NCBI GenBank assembly: GCA_044371425.1
Contig: JBILTR010000015.1
Span: 62,001 to 126,000, forward strand
Reading direction: 5' to 3'
Length of the DNA: 64,000 nucleotides
DNA from: JBEISR01 sp044371425
GTDB taxonomy: Bacteria; Planctomycetota; Planctomycetia; Pirellulales; Pirellulaceae
Positions 9,063 through 17,980 of the stretch are shown here, one piece after another; within the stretch, counting starts at the first letter, position 1, and each line of letters begins with the position of its first letter. A program made the position numbers and the translations under genes. The notes under the pieces were generated by a model, which was given only the letters and a program-made list of their open reading frames with translations, did not search any database and had not been told where the DNA came from.

Positions 9063-10283
9063 ATGATGTACCGCGGGAAGGTTGGATACCACCTTTGGCT
9101 TGCAGCGATTCTCCTCGCCTATCTGCACACAGCCCAGCCAACCCTTGCGCAGTCGGACCCAGTTAGCAGCGCACCTCGAGTGGCTGACCGAGGCACCAAA
9201 GGCTCATTGGCACCTTCTCTAGCGGCCCCCCGAAGTGCGATCCAGCCTTCGGAAACCCAATCGCGGGAAGCCGCCTTTCAGGAGCTTGCCAGCGACATCG
9301 ATCGACTCGACCCTATCTTGGGTATCTTCAAACGGTTAGTCCGGTTGGCTTCTCCCTCCGTGGTCCACATCGATACGAAGAAGACCGAGCAATCGGAGAA
9401 CGGCGAAGCCAAGCAGGCGGGAGAAGTGGAAGAGGCTGGGGCCGGGGTGCTGCTGGAGTACCGAGGTCGTTTGCTGGTGATCACCAACCGACATGTGGTG
9501 GTGCCAGCTCAGCTCTCCTCGATCTTGATCCAAGGATCCAATCGCGCGACAACCAACCCTCTCCATCTGTGGTCGGACGCCGCTACCGACATCGCGGTGA
9601 TGGAGGTGCCCAAGGAATTTGGCATCGCCGCTAGGGTGGGAGACAGCGACCGGTTGGAGGTGGGAGAACAAGTGGTGGCGATCGGCAGCCCCTTCGGTCT
9701 GGCTCATAGCGTCACGACCGGAATTCTCAGCGCTAAGGGCCGAAGGGACCTGGAGCTGGGCACACGGACGATCGAAGTGCAAGATTTCTTTCAGACCGAT
9801 GCAGCCATCAATCCCGGAAATAGCGGAGGCCCGCTGTTCAATCTGAAAGGTGAAGTGGTCGCCATCAACACCGCGATCGCCAGCAACTCGGGAGGCAGCG
9901 AAGGGATCGGCTTCAGCATCCCGATCAATCTGGTGATGGGGGTGGTCGGACAGTTGGTCGATCAAGGAGAATTCCGGCGCGGCTACTTGGGAATCGTGAT
10001 GGACTACCAGTACGACGTGAATGCAGCTCTTCAGCTTGGGCTTCCGGCGATGCGAGGAGTCCTCATCAAGGGAGTCCGCCCGAAGTCGCCAGCCGAAACA
10101 GCGGGACTGAGAGCCGGGGATGTGCTTCTGGAGTACAATGGACAAGAAGTGGAGAGCGATTCCCAGCTGGTGCAGATGGTCAGCCTGACCGATCTGAAGC
10201 AGGCGGTTCCGATGACGATTTGGCGTCAAGGCCGTTCCATGCAACTCCAAGTGCGGCTTGCGCCCCTCCCCACCAACCCCTAA
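9063..10283 (+). CDS. HtrA/DegP-type secreted serine protease with one PDZ domain
   Basis: 406-aa S1C-family protease, probably periplasmic protein quality control. It starts with a signal peptide (GYHLWLAAILLAYLHTAQPT, cleavage probably after TLAQ). The triad is complete: His144 in TNRHVVV, Asp176 in ATDIAVM, Ser254 in NPGNSGGPLFN. A single PDZ domain occupies about residues 300-400 (GYLGIVMD, RPKSPAETAGLRAGDVLLEYNG). Most DegP proteins have two PDZ domains; one is typical of DegS-like or planctomycete forms. I chose the ATG at 9063 because AAGGAGG lies 7 nt upstream and the signal peptide begins there; an in-frame 59-codon upstream extension lacks both. It is followed 62 nt later by hemB on the same strand. 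Confidence 0.93.
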   Translation: MMYRGKVGYHLWLAAILLAYLHTAQPTLAQSDPVSSAPRVADRGTKGSLAPSLAAPRSAIQPSETQSREAAFQELASDIDRLDPILGIFKRLVRLASPSVVHIDTKKTEQSENGEAKQAGEVEEAGAGVLLEYRGRLLVITNRHVVVPAQLSSILIQGSNRATTNPLHLWSDAATDIAVMEVPKEFGIAARVGDSDRLEVGEQVVAIGSPFGLAHSVTTGILSAKGRRDLELGTRTIEVQDFFQTDAAINPGNSGGPLFNLKGEVVAINTAIASNSGGSEGIGFSIPINLVMGVVGQLVDQGEFRRGYLGIVMDYQYDVNAALQLGLPAMRGVLIKGVRPKSPAETAGLRAGDVLLEYNGQEVESDSQLVQMVSLTDLKQAVPMTIWRQGRSMQLQVRLAPLPTNP

Positions 10284-10345
10284 ACTTCCCAGCGACAAAT
10301 TGCCTCTGCGAATTGGCAAGATGGAGCGACGCCAGGAGTTTCTGC

Positions 10346-11359
10346 ATGTCGATGTGGCAGCCAGTTCGCGGCCCTTTCCCCGCGACGCGCATGAGGCGAT
10401 TGCGACGCTATGCCTGGTCCCGATCGATGGTCGAAGAGCATCGATTGGATGTTGCTCATTTGATTTGGCCAATCTTTCTGATCGAAGGTCAGGGACATCG
10501 AGAGCCGATTGGTGCGATGCCAGGGGTCGAACGAATCTCCATCGACCTAGCGGTGGAAGCGGCAGTGGAAGCCGTCCAGCTTGGAATCCCTGCCATGGCA
10601 CTTTTCCCAAAAACACCACTCCATCTGAAGTCGGAATTGGCGGAGGAATCGTGCAACCAAAACAACTTGGTCTGCCGTGCGCTGCGAGCCATCCGGGATC
10701 GCGTTGGGGATTCACTGGGACTTCTCGCCGATGTGGCACTCGATCCCTACACTTCCCATGGTCAGGACGGGTTGATGGTCGATGGTCAGATCGTCAACGA
10801 TCCAACGATCGAGGTTCTTTGCCGGCAGGCGATCGTACAGGCGGAAGCCGGGGCAACGGTCCTGGCACCATCCGACATGATGGACGGAAGGATCGGAGCC
10901 ATCCGCCAGGCTTTGGACAAATCGGGCTTTTCCGATGCGCTGATCATGTCCTACGCTGCGAAGTACGCTTCCGCTTTTTACGGCCCATTTCGTGAAGCCG
11001 TCGGATCGGCCAGCGCTTTGGGGAAAGGGGACAAAAAAACCTACCAGATGAACCCTGCCAATCGTCAGGAAGCGCTGCACGAAGCCGCACTCGATCTGGA
11101 GGAAGGCGCTGATTGGGTGATGGTCAAGCCAGGGATGCCGTACCTGGACATCGTCTCCCAATTGGCCCAAACCCTGCAGGTGCCCGTGGCCGCCTACCAA
11201 GTCAGTGGCGAGTACTCCATGCTTCAAGGCGCCATCGATCACGGCTGGTTGGCCGAGCAATCCGCTATTCTGGAAAGCCTTCTTTGCTTTCGACGCGCAG
11301 GAGCCAGTTCCATTTTGACCTACTTCGCGCCACGCGCCGCGCGGTGGTTGAACGGCTGA
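10346..11359 (+). CDS. hemB: Delta-aminolevulinic acid dehydratase (porphobilinogen synthase)
   Basis: 337 aa. It condenses two 5-aminolevulinate molecules to porphobilinogen in tetrapyrrole (haem) synthesis, in the cytoplasm. Both Schiff-base lysines are visible: Lys206 in SYAAKYAS and Lys261 in VMVKPGMPY. The metal-site segment reads ADVALDPYTSHGQDG, with Asp where zinc-dependent enzymes carry cysteines, so this should be the magnesium/potassium-type enzyme. The ATG at 10346 has AGGAG 7 nt upstream and gives the normal family length; an earlier in-frame ATG inside the htrA gene gives a non-conserved 42-residue extension. Haem demand fits the cytochrome peroxidase and haem-binding kinase in this window. 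Confidence 0.95.
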   Translation: MSMWQPVRGPFPATRMRRLRRYAWSRSMVEEHRLDVAHLIWPIFLIEGQGHREPIGAMPGVERISIDLAVEAAVEAVQLGIPAMALFPKTPLHLKSELAEESCNQNNLVCRALRAIRDRVGDSLGLLADVALDPYTSHGQDGLMVDGQIVNDPTIEVLCRQAIVQAEAGATVLAPSDMMDGRIGAIRQALDKSGFSDALIMSYAAKYASAFYGPFREAVGSASALGKGDKKTYQMNPANRQEALHEAALDLEEGADWVMVKPGMPYLDIVSQLAQTLQVPVAAYQVSGEYSMLQGAIDHGWLAEQSAILESLLCFRRAGASSILTYFAPRAARWLNG

Positions 11360-11425
11360 CCTCCAACCCCTCCACCAACGCCCCATGCGGCTCCTGCGCC
11401 ATCGACGATCGACTCCGATCTCCCT

Positions 11426-11448
11426 CCCGATCGTTTGCCGCGATCGGG
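11426..11448. terminator. Hairpin between convergent hemB and AAA+ gene
   Basis: Perfect 8-bp inverted repeat CCCGATCG / CGATCGGG with a 7-nt loop. It lies immediately after the stop of the minus-strand AAA+ gene and 67 nt after the hemB stop. There is no T-run on either side, so it is a candidate bidirectional transcript-end hairpin and not a classical intrinsic terminator. Confidence 0.45.
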
Positions 11449-11449
11449 C

Positions 11450-14434
11450 CTAACGCGTTTTGGTGTCTTCTAGGTTCCCCAGAAACAACGGGTCCAGAGC
11501 ACCGCGCCATACCTCCTTCAGTCCCTCGATGGTGACACCGCTGCGGTGGTCATGAACCTGAGGCTTGCGGTCCATCCGCCAGCGACGCGCCACAGGCTCC
11601 TCCTCCATCGACTCCAGCCTCTGCTGCCGCAGTCGCTCCGCCAAAAGCAGCTCCCTGGCTGCCGCCTCCGACTCCTTCTTTCCAAGCCCGTTTTCGATGA
11701 TCACCTTGAGCGATCCATCGCGAAATCGAGCGATCGACTTGGTTTTTGGATCCACTTTCATCACCCCAGCTTCCATCGCTCGCCTCGACTGGACTTCGAT
11801 CGCGCGATCGCTATCGTGGATCGCATCCTCCATCGGTAGCACCTGAATACGGATATGACAGGGTGGCAACTTGGCAGCAGGATGGAAGCGGTTGAGCCCC
11901 TGTTCCCCTTTCAGGATTCCATAGGCAGCAACTCCCTCCACCTGCAAAATCACCTCCGCCTTCGGTGAGTCGGCACGGATTGCCTGATCGTGAACCACCA
12001 CCGCGCGGAATCCTTTCGCACTGCACCATCCGCGATAGGCATCCGCCAACCGTTTCACCAGTGGATTGGCTTGCGTTTCCAGCGCATTGAAAACCAAAAA
12101 GAGGTCCCGCTGATCCGCTGCATCGGAGCAACGAAGCATGTAGCGCGCGATCCTCAGCTTTTGTGTCGACGCCTCCAGTTGACTCGCCAAAGTGCTTCGA
12201 TCGATCGGTGGAACGGTTGGCAAGGTGGAAACCGATGCAAGCCCCAATTCTCGCGCCTCCAACAGCTCGCGGTCGCTGTATTCAAGAAATCGTTCAATGC
12301 GATGAAGACGGATCGCTGCCTGCTGCGAGGTCTCCGATCGATCCCAGAAGCCTTTGGAATTGATCGCCTCCAAAAGCATCGTCCGTTGTCCTCGCACCCC
12401 ATGCAGTTCCATCTCTTCGATCAGTCGAGTCGACTCCTCTAGCATCGCTTCTCTCGCTTGGTCCACCCGCTCGCCGCTTCCCGCCTCCCCGTTGAGTGCC
12501 TTCGCTTTGCCCTTCGGCTCCAAATCCAGCGACGAATCGGCCGCTCCGGGCGTTCCATGGCTCTCCGCTTCTTTCATCGAAACGTCCAACCTTCCATCGC
12601 GCAATTGCAGTCGCACGATCTGACGCGAGGCGGACGGAGCCTGACTGGCAAGCAGGCGGGCCAATGGAACAAGCAAATTCCGCTCGATCGCCCGCTTGAT
12701 GGGCCTCGCTCCATAACGGCTGTCGAAACCAATCCGCGCAATCCAGTCGACGACCGAACGGTCGATATCGAAATCGAGCCCTCGTCGCGTGACGCCATCG
12801 CGCTGCAGAGCCAGATGAAGCTCCCTTTGCGCGATATCCCGAATGCTGGCGCGATCCAATCGCTCGAACCGAACCACCCGGTCGATGCGATTGAGCAGTT
12901 CTGGGCGGAAATGCTGCTGCAGCGCAAGGAGCGTATTGTCTTCCGGATGATCCGCCGCACCGAATCCGAACGACTGCGCATCCTCCAAGTCGACGCCGAT
13001 GTTGCTGGTCATGATGATGATGGTCTGGGAGAAATTCGCGGTGTCCCCTTGGAGATCGGTCAGCCTTCCTGCATCGAACAACTGAAGCAGCAAATCAAAC
13101 ATCCTCGGATGCGCTTTTTCGATCTCATCCAACAAAATCACCGAAAAGGGAGACTGGCGCACCAAAGCGGGAAGTCCTGGGGACACCATCGAAACACCAG
13201 GGGCCCCCAGAAACCGCTCCACTCCTCCATAATCCTGATACTCAGACATATCAAAACGAATCAATCGGCTGGAGTTGCCGAAAACGTACTCCGCCAAGGT
13301 CTTGGCCAACTCCGTCTTCCCCACCCCGGTCGGACCGACGAAGAGCATCACACTCAGCGGCTTGCTGGGATCCGCCAATCCGGCCTTCACGAGCGCTACC
13401 GTGTTGACCACTTCACGCACGGCATGGCGCTGCCCCACAATCTTCGTCCCAAAATGCTCTTCGGTCTGCGCAAGGCTCATCGGCACCTGATCATCCAGCA
13501 GATGTCGCGGCAGCCCCGTGTTGCTGCAAAGCGTCTGAACAACATCGTCGACGTCAACGACCCAAGCGGAGGGCGAAACGATAGCCTCCCTCGTAGCCGC
13601 AACATCCTCAACTGCTTCCATCGTGTCCCGAAACCGACTTCGAATCTCCCTCCGATTTTGCCGCTGGTGTTCGAGCGCCGATTGCCATTTCCGCTCGACA
13701 TGCTGCATCAGCCATTCCAAGAGTTGGATGCCACCTGCGGGTGCGGTAACGCCGGGGAAATACAGCCGCCCGTAATGGACCAGCGCATCGATTGCGGCAG
13801 GGGTCGCCACCGCTTCCCGCTTCAGAATCGCCTGAATTTGCTTCAGCGCCAGCGTCGTCCGCGACTCGATCGCCGCTCGGCAATCCTTCCCTTCCAATGG
13901 TGGCAGCGATATTTTTTGAACCAGCCTAGCAAACCACGGATTGGCCTGCATCGACTTGCGATACTGCTGTTCCGTGCACTCGCCAACGATCACCACTTCT
14001 TTGCGATCGAGAGCGGGAGCCAGCATGCTGGCGAAATTGTCGGAATTGGTATCCGTCACGCCGGCGCCGCTGAGCGCCGAGAAATCTTCGAACCAAATGA
14101 CGACAGGTAATTGACGCGCCAAGGCCAGCAAGTCCTTGATCACCTGCTGCCATTCGCCAATGTATTTCTTGCCAGCGACCAAGCTGGAGGACGAAGTGCG
14201 CAGGAAGCGGATGGAGCTGTTGGGGCGAGCCATCAGCTTGGCCGCCACCTCTCGAAGCACCGCAGTCTTTCCGACACCTGATGGCCCCACCAGCACGGCA
14301 GACCCTTGGTGGTCGAAGATCCAATCTTCCAATTGCCGCACCACGTCCTGTCGCGCGATCAGATTGGGTCGCTCTCCTGAAATCGGTTTGAGGACTTCAC
14401 CATACTTTTCTAGCTCCCCCCAGAGATCGTCCAT
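11450..14434 (-). CDS. ClpA/B-like double AAA+ ATPase fused to a degenerate release-factor-2-like module
   Basis: 994-aa cytoplasmic protein. There is no Clp N-domain; AAA-1 begins at once, with Walker A GPSGVGKT (50-57) and an unusual Walker B VIWFED (about 112-117, Glu-Asp instead of Asp-Glu). The ClpB coiled-coil middle domain is missing. AAA-2 has Walker A GPTGVGKT (367-374), Walker B VILLDEIEKAH (about 432-442), sensor TSNIG and RPELLNRID, then a D2-small domain. After a linker, residues about 690-990 resemble RF2: SKGFWDRSET (RF domain 1), YRGWCSAKGF and VEGVAAYGILKGEQGLNR (PCRF domain), and VHDHRSGVT near the end. The GGQ loop and SPF stop-codon motif are not recognisable. The ATG at 14434 follows GGGGAGGAG. 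Role inferred: an ATPase that docks on ribosomes or a release-factor site without terminating translation. Confidence 0.85.
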   Translation of the reverse strand: MDDLWGELEKYGEVLKPISGERPNLIARQDVVRQLEDWIFDHQGSAVLVGPSGVGKTAVLREVAAKLMARPNSSIRFLRTSSSSLVAGKKYIGEWQQVIKDLLALARQLPVVIWFEDFSALSGAGVTDTNSDNFASMLAPALDRKEVVIVGECTEQQYRKSMQANPWFARLVQKISLPPLEGKDCRAAIESRTTLALKQIQAILKREAVATPAAIDALVHYGRLYFPGVTAPAGGIQLLEWLMQHVERKWQSALEHQRQNRREIRSRFRDTMEAVEDVAATREAIVSPSAWVVDVDDVVQTLCSNTGLPRHLLDDQVPMSLAQTEEHFGTKIVGQRHAVREVVNTVALVKAGLADPSKPLSVMLFVGPTGVGKTELAKTLAEYVFGNSSRLIRFDMSEYQDYGGVERFLGAPGVSMVSPGLPALVRQSPFSVILLDEIEKAHPRMFDLLLQLFDAGRLTDLQGDTANFSQTIIIMTSNIGVDLEDAQSFGFGAADHPEDNTLLALQQHFRPELLNRIDRVVRFERLDRASIRDIAQRELHLALQRDGVTRRGLDFDIDRSVVDWIARIGFDSRYGARPIKRAIERNLLVPLARLLASQAPSASRQIVRLQLRDGRLDVSMKEAESHGTPGAADSSLDLEPKGKAKALNGEAGSGERVDQAREAMLEESTRLIEEMELHGVRGQRTMLLEAINSKGFWDRSETSQQAAIRLHRIERFLEYSDRELLEARELGLASVSTLPTVPPIDRSTLASQLEASTQKLRIARYMLRCSDAADQRDLFLVFNALETQANPLVKRLADAYRGWCSAKGFRAVVVHDQAIRADSPKAEVILQVEGVAAYGILKGEQGLNRFHPAAKLPPCHIRIQVLPMEDAIHDSDRAIEVQSRRAMEAGVMKVDPKTKSIARFRDGSLKVIIENGLGKKESEAAARELLLAERLRQQRLESMEEEPVARRWRMDRKPQVHDHRSGVTIEGLKEVWRGALDPLFLGNLEDTKTR

Positions 14435-14595
14435 CGCTCCTCCCCTTCGATGCCCAACTCGGCTCGCTTCGCAGACCGCCTTTCCGCGAACGTCTCGTCG
14501 ATACTGCCCGGCTCCAGTCGACAGACCAAAGCTCTGGCAATTCCAGGATAGCCCGCCATCTGACCGACGTGCCATGTGGATGCATGGGTCGTTGG

Positions 14596-15435
14596 TTATT
14601 GGCCACAAATGCTGAAGTGGGGTGTGATCGCTTGAAAAAGAGCGTCATGCAGAAGGCCATTGCTGGCAAGCACGCTGGACGGCCCGGTCCACGGCAGCTC
14701 TTCCCCGGCGCAGTCGGTGGCGCGCCCCCCCGCCTCGGTCACCAGAAGCACCCCAGCGGCGTGATCCCAAGGGCTCAATCGGTACTCGAAGAAACCACCG
14801 AAGAGCCCACGACTGACAAAGGCGAGATCCAGGGAGGCGGTTCCGAAACGCCGAATGCCGTGGATATTCTGCCGGAACAGGTCGCCCACAGTTGCCAGCG
14901 TCGCCTCCATCATCCGGCCGCGATCGTAGTAGAAACCGGTCGCCAGGACCGTCTGGTCCAACCGCGACTCCTGGCTGACCCGGCACCTATGCGTTCCGTA
15001 GTAAGCCCCCTGCCCTGCAACGGCCACGTGCCAATCGTCGGTGATCGGATTGACGACCACCCCCACCTTTCGAACCCCTCGATGGACATACGCGATCGAA
15101 ACCGCGAAATGGGGGATGCGATGAGCGAAATTCGTCGTTCCATCGATCGGATCGATCACCCACAGATGCTCGCTGTCGATGGCATCTCGCAGCGTCTCTT
15201 CCCCTAACATCGCGTGGCCTGGCAGTCGCGACCGAATGACTTCAGCGATCGCTGATTCGGCCGCCAAGTCAGCGTCGGTTACGAGGTCCGCATTCCCTTT
15301 GAATCGAATATCGAATCCCGACTCCCAGAACTGGCGAATGACCTTCTGAGCCTGCGTCGCCGCCTCCATCGCCACCAAAAAAGATGGCTCCACTTCCCCC
15401 AGGCGACTGTGTAGCGAAGGATCGATGGTGGACAT
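14596..15435 (-). CDS. Inositol monophosphatase family phosphatase
   Basis: 279-aa magnesium-dependent, lithium-sensitive-type phosphatase (SuhB/CysQ/HisN superfamily). The metal-binding motifs are intact: the GEET segment MLGEETLRD (about residue 76), motif A WVIDPIDGTTNFAH (about 92-105) and motif B SPWDHAAGVLLVTEAGG (about 221-237). It should hydrolyse a sugar or nucleotide phosphate monoester; inositol-1-phosphate, histidinol phosphate and 3'-phosphoadenosine 5'-phosphate are all possible and the sequence does not decide. ATG start. It is 161 nt upstream of the AAA+ gene on the same strand and downstream of RNase HI. Cytoplasmic. Confidence 0.9.
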   Translation of the reverse strand: MSTIDPSLHSRLGEVEPSFLVAMEAATQAQKVIRQFWESGFDIRFKGNADLVTDADLAAESAIAEVIRSRLPGHAMLGEETLRDAIDSEHLWVIDPIDGTTNFAHRIPHFAVSIAYVHRGVRKVGVVVNPITDDWHVAVAGQGAYYGTHRCRVSQESRLDQTVLATGFYYDRGRMMEATLATVGDLFRQNIHGIRRFGTASLDLAFVSRGLFGGFFEYRLSPWDHAAGVLLVTEAGGRATDCAGEELPWTGPSSVLASNGLLHDALFQAITPHFSICGQ

Positions 15436-15507
15436 AAGACCTGGGACTCTCTTACAAGGGTTTTAGGATCGGGCAATGGAACTGAAGAAGGGACAACAAG
15501 CAAACTT

Positions 15508-15978
15508 CTAGCGATACTGCTGACTGGCGAGGACCGCCAATTCGTCGCAGCGTTCATTTTCTGGATGACCGGAATGCCCTTTGACATGATGGAACGTGAT
15601 TCGATGCACTTGCTGAAGCTGGTCCAACTGCTGCCACAGTTCGACGTTCTTCACCGCCTCCCAGCGCGATCCATTCCTTCGCCGCCAGCCATTGCGTTTC
15701 CAACCAGCCATCCACTCTTTCATTCCCTGCAGCACGTAGACGCTGTCGGCATGTAGCTGCACGTCGCACGGTCGTTTGAGCGCCGAGAGTCCCTGGATGA
15801 CCGCCAGCAACTCCATCTGGTTATTGGTCGTCTCTGGCAATCCCCCCGAACCTTCCCGCTCCGTGCCGCTGGCTAGATCTCTCAGAAGGAAGGCCCAGCC
15901 TCCCGGTCCAGGATTGCCGCTACAAGCTCCATCGGTAAACAGCTGCACCCTTCGCAGCGATTGCCCCCCTTCGCTCAT
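15508..15978 (-). CDS. rnhA: Ribonuclease HI
   Basis: 156-aa endonuclease that cuts RNA in RNA-DNA hybrids, for primer and R-loop removal. All active-site acids are present: Asp in FTDGACSGNPGPGGWA (about residue 15), Glu in TNNQMELLAV, Asp in LHADSVYV and Asp in NERCDELA, with the product-release His in VKGHSGHPEN. I start it at the ATG at 15978 because GAGGAG lies about 7 nt upstream and this gives the usual family length; an in-frame start 27 nt earlier is less likely. It lies 72 nt before the inositol-monophosphatase-like gene on the same strand. Confidence 0.93.
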   Translation of the reverse strand: MSEGGQSLRRVQLFTDGACSGNPGPGGWAFLLRDLASGTEREGSGGLPETTNNQMELLAVIQGLSALKRPCDVQLHADSVYVLQGMKEWMAGWKRNGWRRRNGSRWEAVKNVELWQQLDQLQQVHRITFHHVKGHSGHPENERCDELAVLASQQYR

Positions 15979-16126
15979 CCGTCTACTCCTCAATCCCTTG
16001 CACAACCGATCCTATGCATCCCCGCTCCCGTTCCCCAACGCTGACTCTCCCTGACTTCGCGAAGAGAGAATGTCGGGGCTTGAATCGACGCTCCCAGCAA
16101 CCCAACGCTCCAGCACTCATTGCAGG

Positions 16127-17980
16127 TTAGCGCGGCTGATCGATCGCATCGACATCGCCGACGCTTTCCGGCGCCGCATCGATCGCTTGGTTGACCACTT
16201 CATAGTGACGAGGCAGATCGACGACGAAGGTGCTCCCTTTACCCAACTGGCTATGAAGCATCACTTCCCCGTGTAGCAGTTTGCACAATTCCTGCACGAT
16301 GGAAAGCCCCAGGCCCGTCCCGGTATGACTGCGCGCCAACCCATCCTCCGACTGCTGGAACCGGCCCTGACGAAACTTCTGGAAGATGATATCGAAATCC
16401 GACTCCGCAATCCCCACACCGGTATCGGAGACAGAGACGAAAAAACGCTCCTCGTCATTCGAATCAACGACGACCTGAATCAGACCACCTTCGGGAGTGA
16501 ACTTCACGGCATTGCTGAGCAGATTGTTGACGATCTGCTGAATCTTTCCGCCGTCCTGATAAACCTCCAGGTCGACTTTGCAGTGCAATTGCAGATCGAT
16601 ATTCTTCTTGTCGGCCAGTGGTCTTGCAAAATCGACTGGCCCGCCAACCACTTCATTGAGCCGGATGAACTGCGGCCGCACTTGCATCTTGCCAGCTTCC
16701 ATCTTGGCCAGATCGAGAATGTCGTTGATCATATCCAGCAACAACCGACCGCTCTGCTGGATATTCCCAGCATATCTTCGCTGCTTCTCCGTTAGCGCTT
16801 CGACCCCCTGCAGCACCTCGCTGAAACCGAGGATGCTGTTGAGCGGCGTTCGCAGTTCATGGCTCATATTTGCCAGAAACTCGCTCTTCAGTCGATTGGC
16901 CTCATAGAGCTGCAGATTGGCCTGTGCCAAGTCGTCGACTTTCAGCTCCAGTCGCTGATTGACCTGCTGAAGTTGTGCCTCCGCATCGGTCATGTGCCGA
17001 ACCATCGTATTGAAAGCGTCGGAAAGGGTACGAAACTCATCCTCCGTATCGATGGTCGCACGCAGTTCGGTGCTTCCTTGCGCAATCTGATCACTGACCT
17101 CTCGGAGATGCTCCAGAGGCCGCATCACTAGCTTCTTCAAGATCCAATGCGCTGCAAACAAGCTGATCCCGAGGACCGCGATGCCGATCGCGATCATGAT
17201 CGAATAACTCCAAAGCGTCCAAACCTGGGTCCGACGATACGGAACCGCCATCCGCAGGACTCGAAATGGCCGGTTAGCGGCCTTCGACTCATTGGTCGTT
17301 TCGGAAGCACTCCCCGCAGCGGCATGACAATCCAGACACCGCCCAACAAAAATGACTGGATGGTAGTAGTAATAGTTCCCGTCACCAGGTGCCGCTTCTG
17401 CGAAAACGTATTCGTCTTGACCAGGATCCTTCAGAGAAAAAGGAACCGGAAGTCCCGGCGGCGCTTTGATCCCTTCGAGATCAGAAGTTGAGTCGTTGGC
17501 GAACCCTACCCCATTGGACGGCTCGCTATTGGCGGCTTCACCACCCGACCGGACGGCTTCCTCCGCTAGCTTCTTGGCGATCCACTGGTCCACTTGCTTT
17601 GCCAATCGATCCAGCAACTGATTTTCCGAAGGACTACTGCTGATGCGTCCCCCCAGGGACAAGTACTCGTTCGAACCTTGGGGCCGCAACAACTCCTGGG
17701 AATGTCCCAGCGTGCTGAACTGACGACGGAAGTATTCCTGAAGCTTGCTGGAATTCTCCGCTTCCACCAACCTCAGAGTCTGCAGATGCTGAACGAGCAG
17801 ATGGGTGTTGGCGGCATCGCGCGACGCCTGCCGCGTCGTCTCCAAAACCAATCGCGCGGCGACTCGCTGGATCGCCCAGAAAGCCAGTAGCAAACTGCAT
17901 GTCAGCGCGATCGCAAAGAACGCGAGGAACTTGTGCTCCAGGTTCCACTGGCGAAGCAATCGAAGCAGGAACCCAGCCAT
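16127..17980 (-). CDS. Membrane histidine kinase with a periplasmic haem-c (CxxCH) sensor domain
   Basis: 617 aa. TM1 about 17-37; periplasmic domain about 38-252 with CLDCH (Cys215, Cys218, His219), which should bind one c-type haem, in a context like the Tll0287/DUF3365 sensor fold (YYYYHPVIFVGRCLDCHAAAG); TM2 about 255-280; HAMP about 280-335; coiled coil; HisKA with phospho-acceptor His374 in ANMSHELRTPLNS; then HATPase with N box NNLLSNAVKF and G boxes SDTGVGIAES and GTGLGLSI. It probably senses redox state or a diatomic gas and phosphorylates an unlinked response regulator, since none is adjacent. It is divergent from the SHD1 protein gene. ATG start. Confidence 0.92.
   Translation of the reverse strand: MAGFLLRLLRQWNLEHKFLAFFAIALTCSLLLAFWAIQRVAARLVLETTRQASRDAANTHLLVQHLQTLRLVEAENSSKLQEYFRRQFSTLGHSQELLRPQGSNEYLSLGGRISSSPSENQLLDRLAKQVDQWIAKKLAEEAVRSGGEAANSEPSNGVGFANDSTSDLEGIKAPPGLPVPFSLKDPGQDEYVFAEAAPGDGNYYYYHPVIFVGRCLDCHAAAGSASETTNESKAANRPFRVLRMAVPYRRTQVWTLWSYSIMIAIGIAVLGISLFAAHWILKKLVMRPLEHLREVSDQIAQGSTELRATIDTEDEFRTLSDAFNTMVRHMTDAEAQLQQVNQRLELKVDDLAQANLQLYEANRLKSEFLANMSHELRTPLNSILGFSEVLQGVEALTEKQRRYAGNIQQSGRLLLDMINDILDLAKMEAGKMQVRPQFIRLNEVVGGPVDFARPLADKKNIDLQLHCKVDLEVYQDGGKIQQIVNNLLSNAVKFTPEGGLIQVVVDSNDEERFFVSVSDTGVGIAESDFDIIFQKFRQGRFQQSEDGLARSHTGTGLGLSIVQELCKLLHGEVMLHSQLGKGSTFVVDLPRHYEVVNQAIDAAPESVGDVDAIDQPR

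Noticed and set aside
9336..10739. Long minus-strand frame opposite htrA and hemB
   Set aside because: Both plus-strand genes have intact catalytic motifs; the antisense product is low-complexity and His/Arg-rich.
12458..14110. Long plus-strand frame inside the AAA+ gene
   Set aside because: Antisense to a clear double-AAA+ gene; no motifs of its own.
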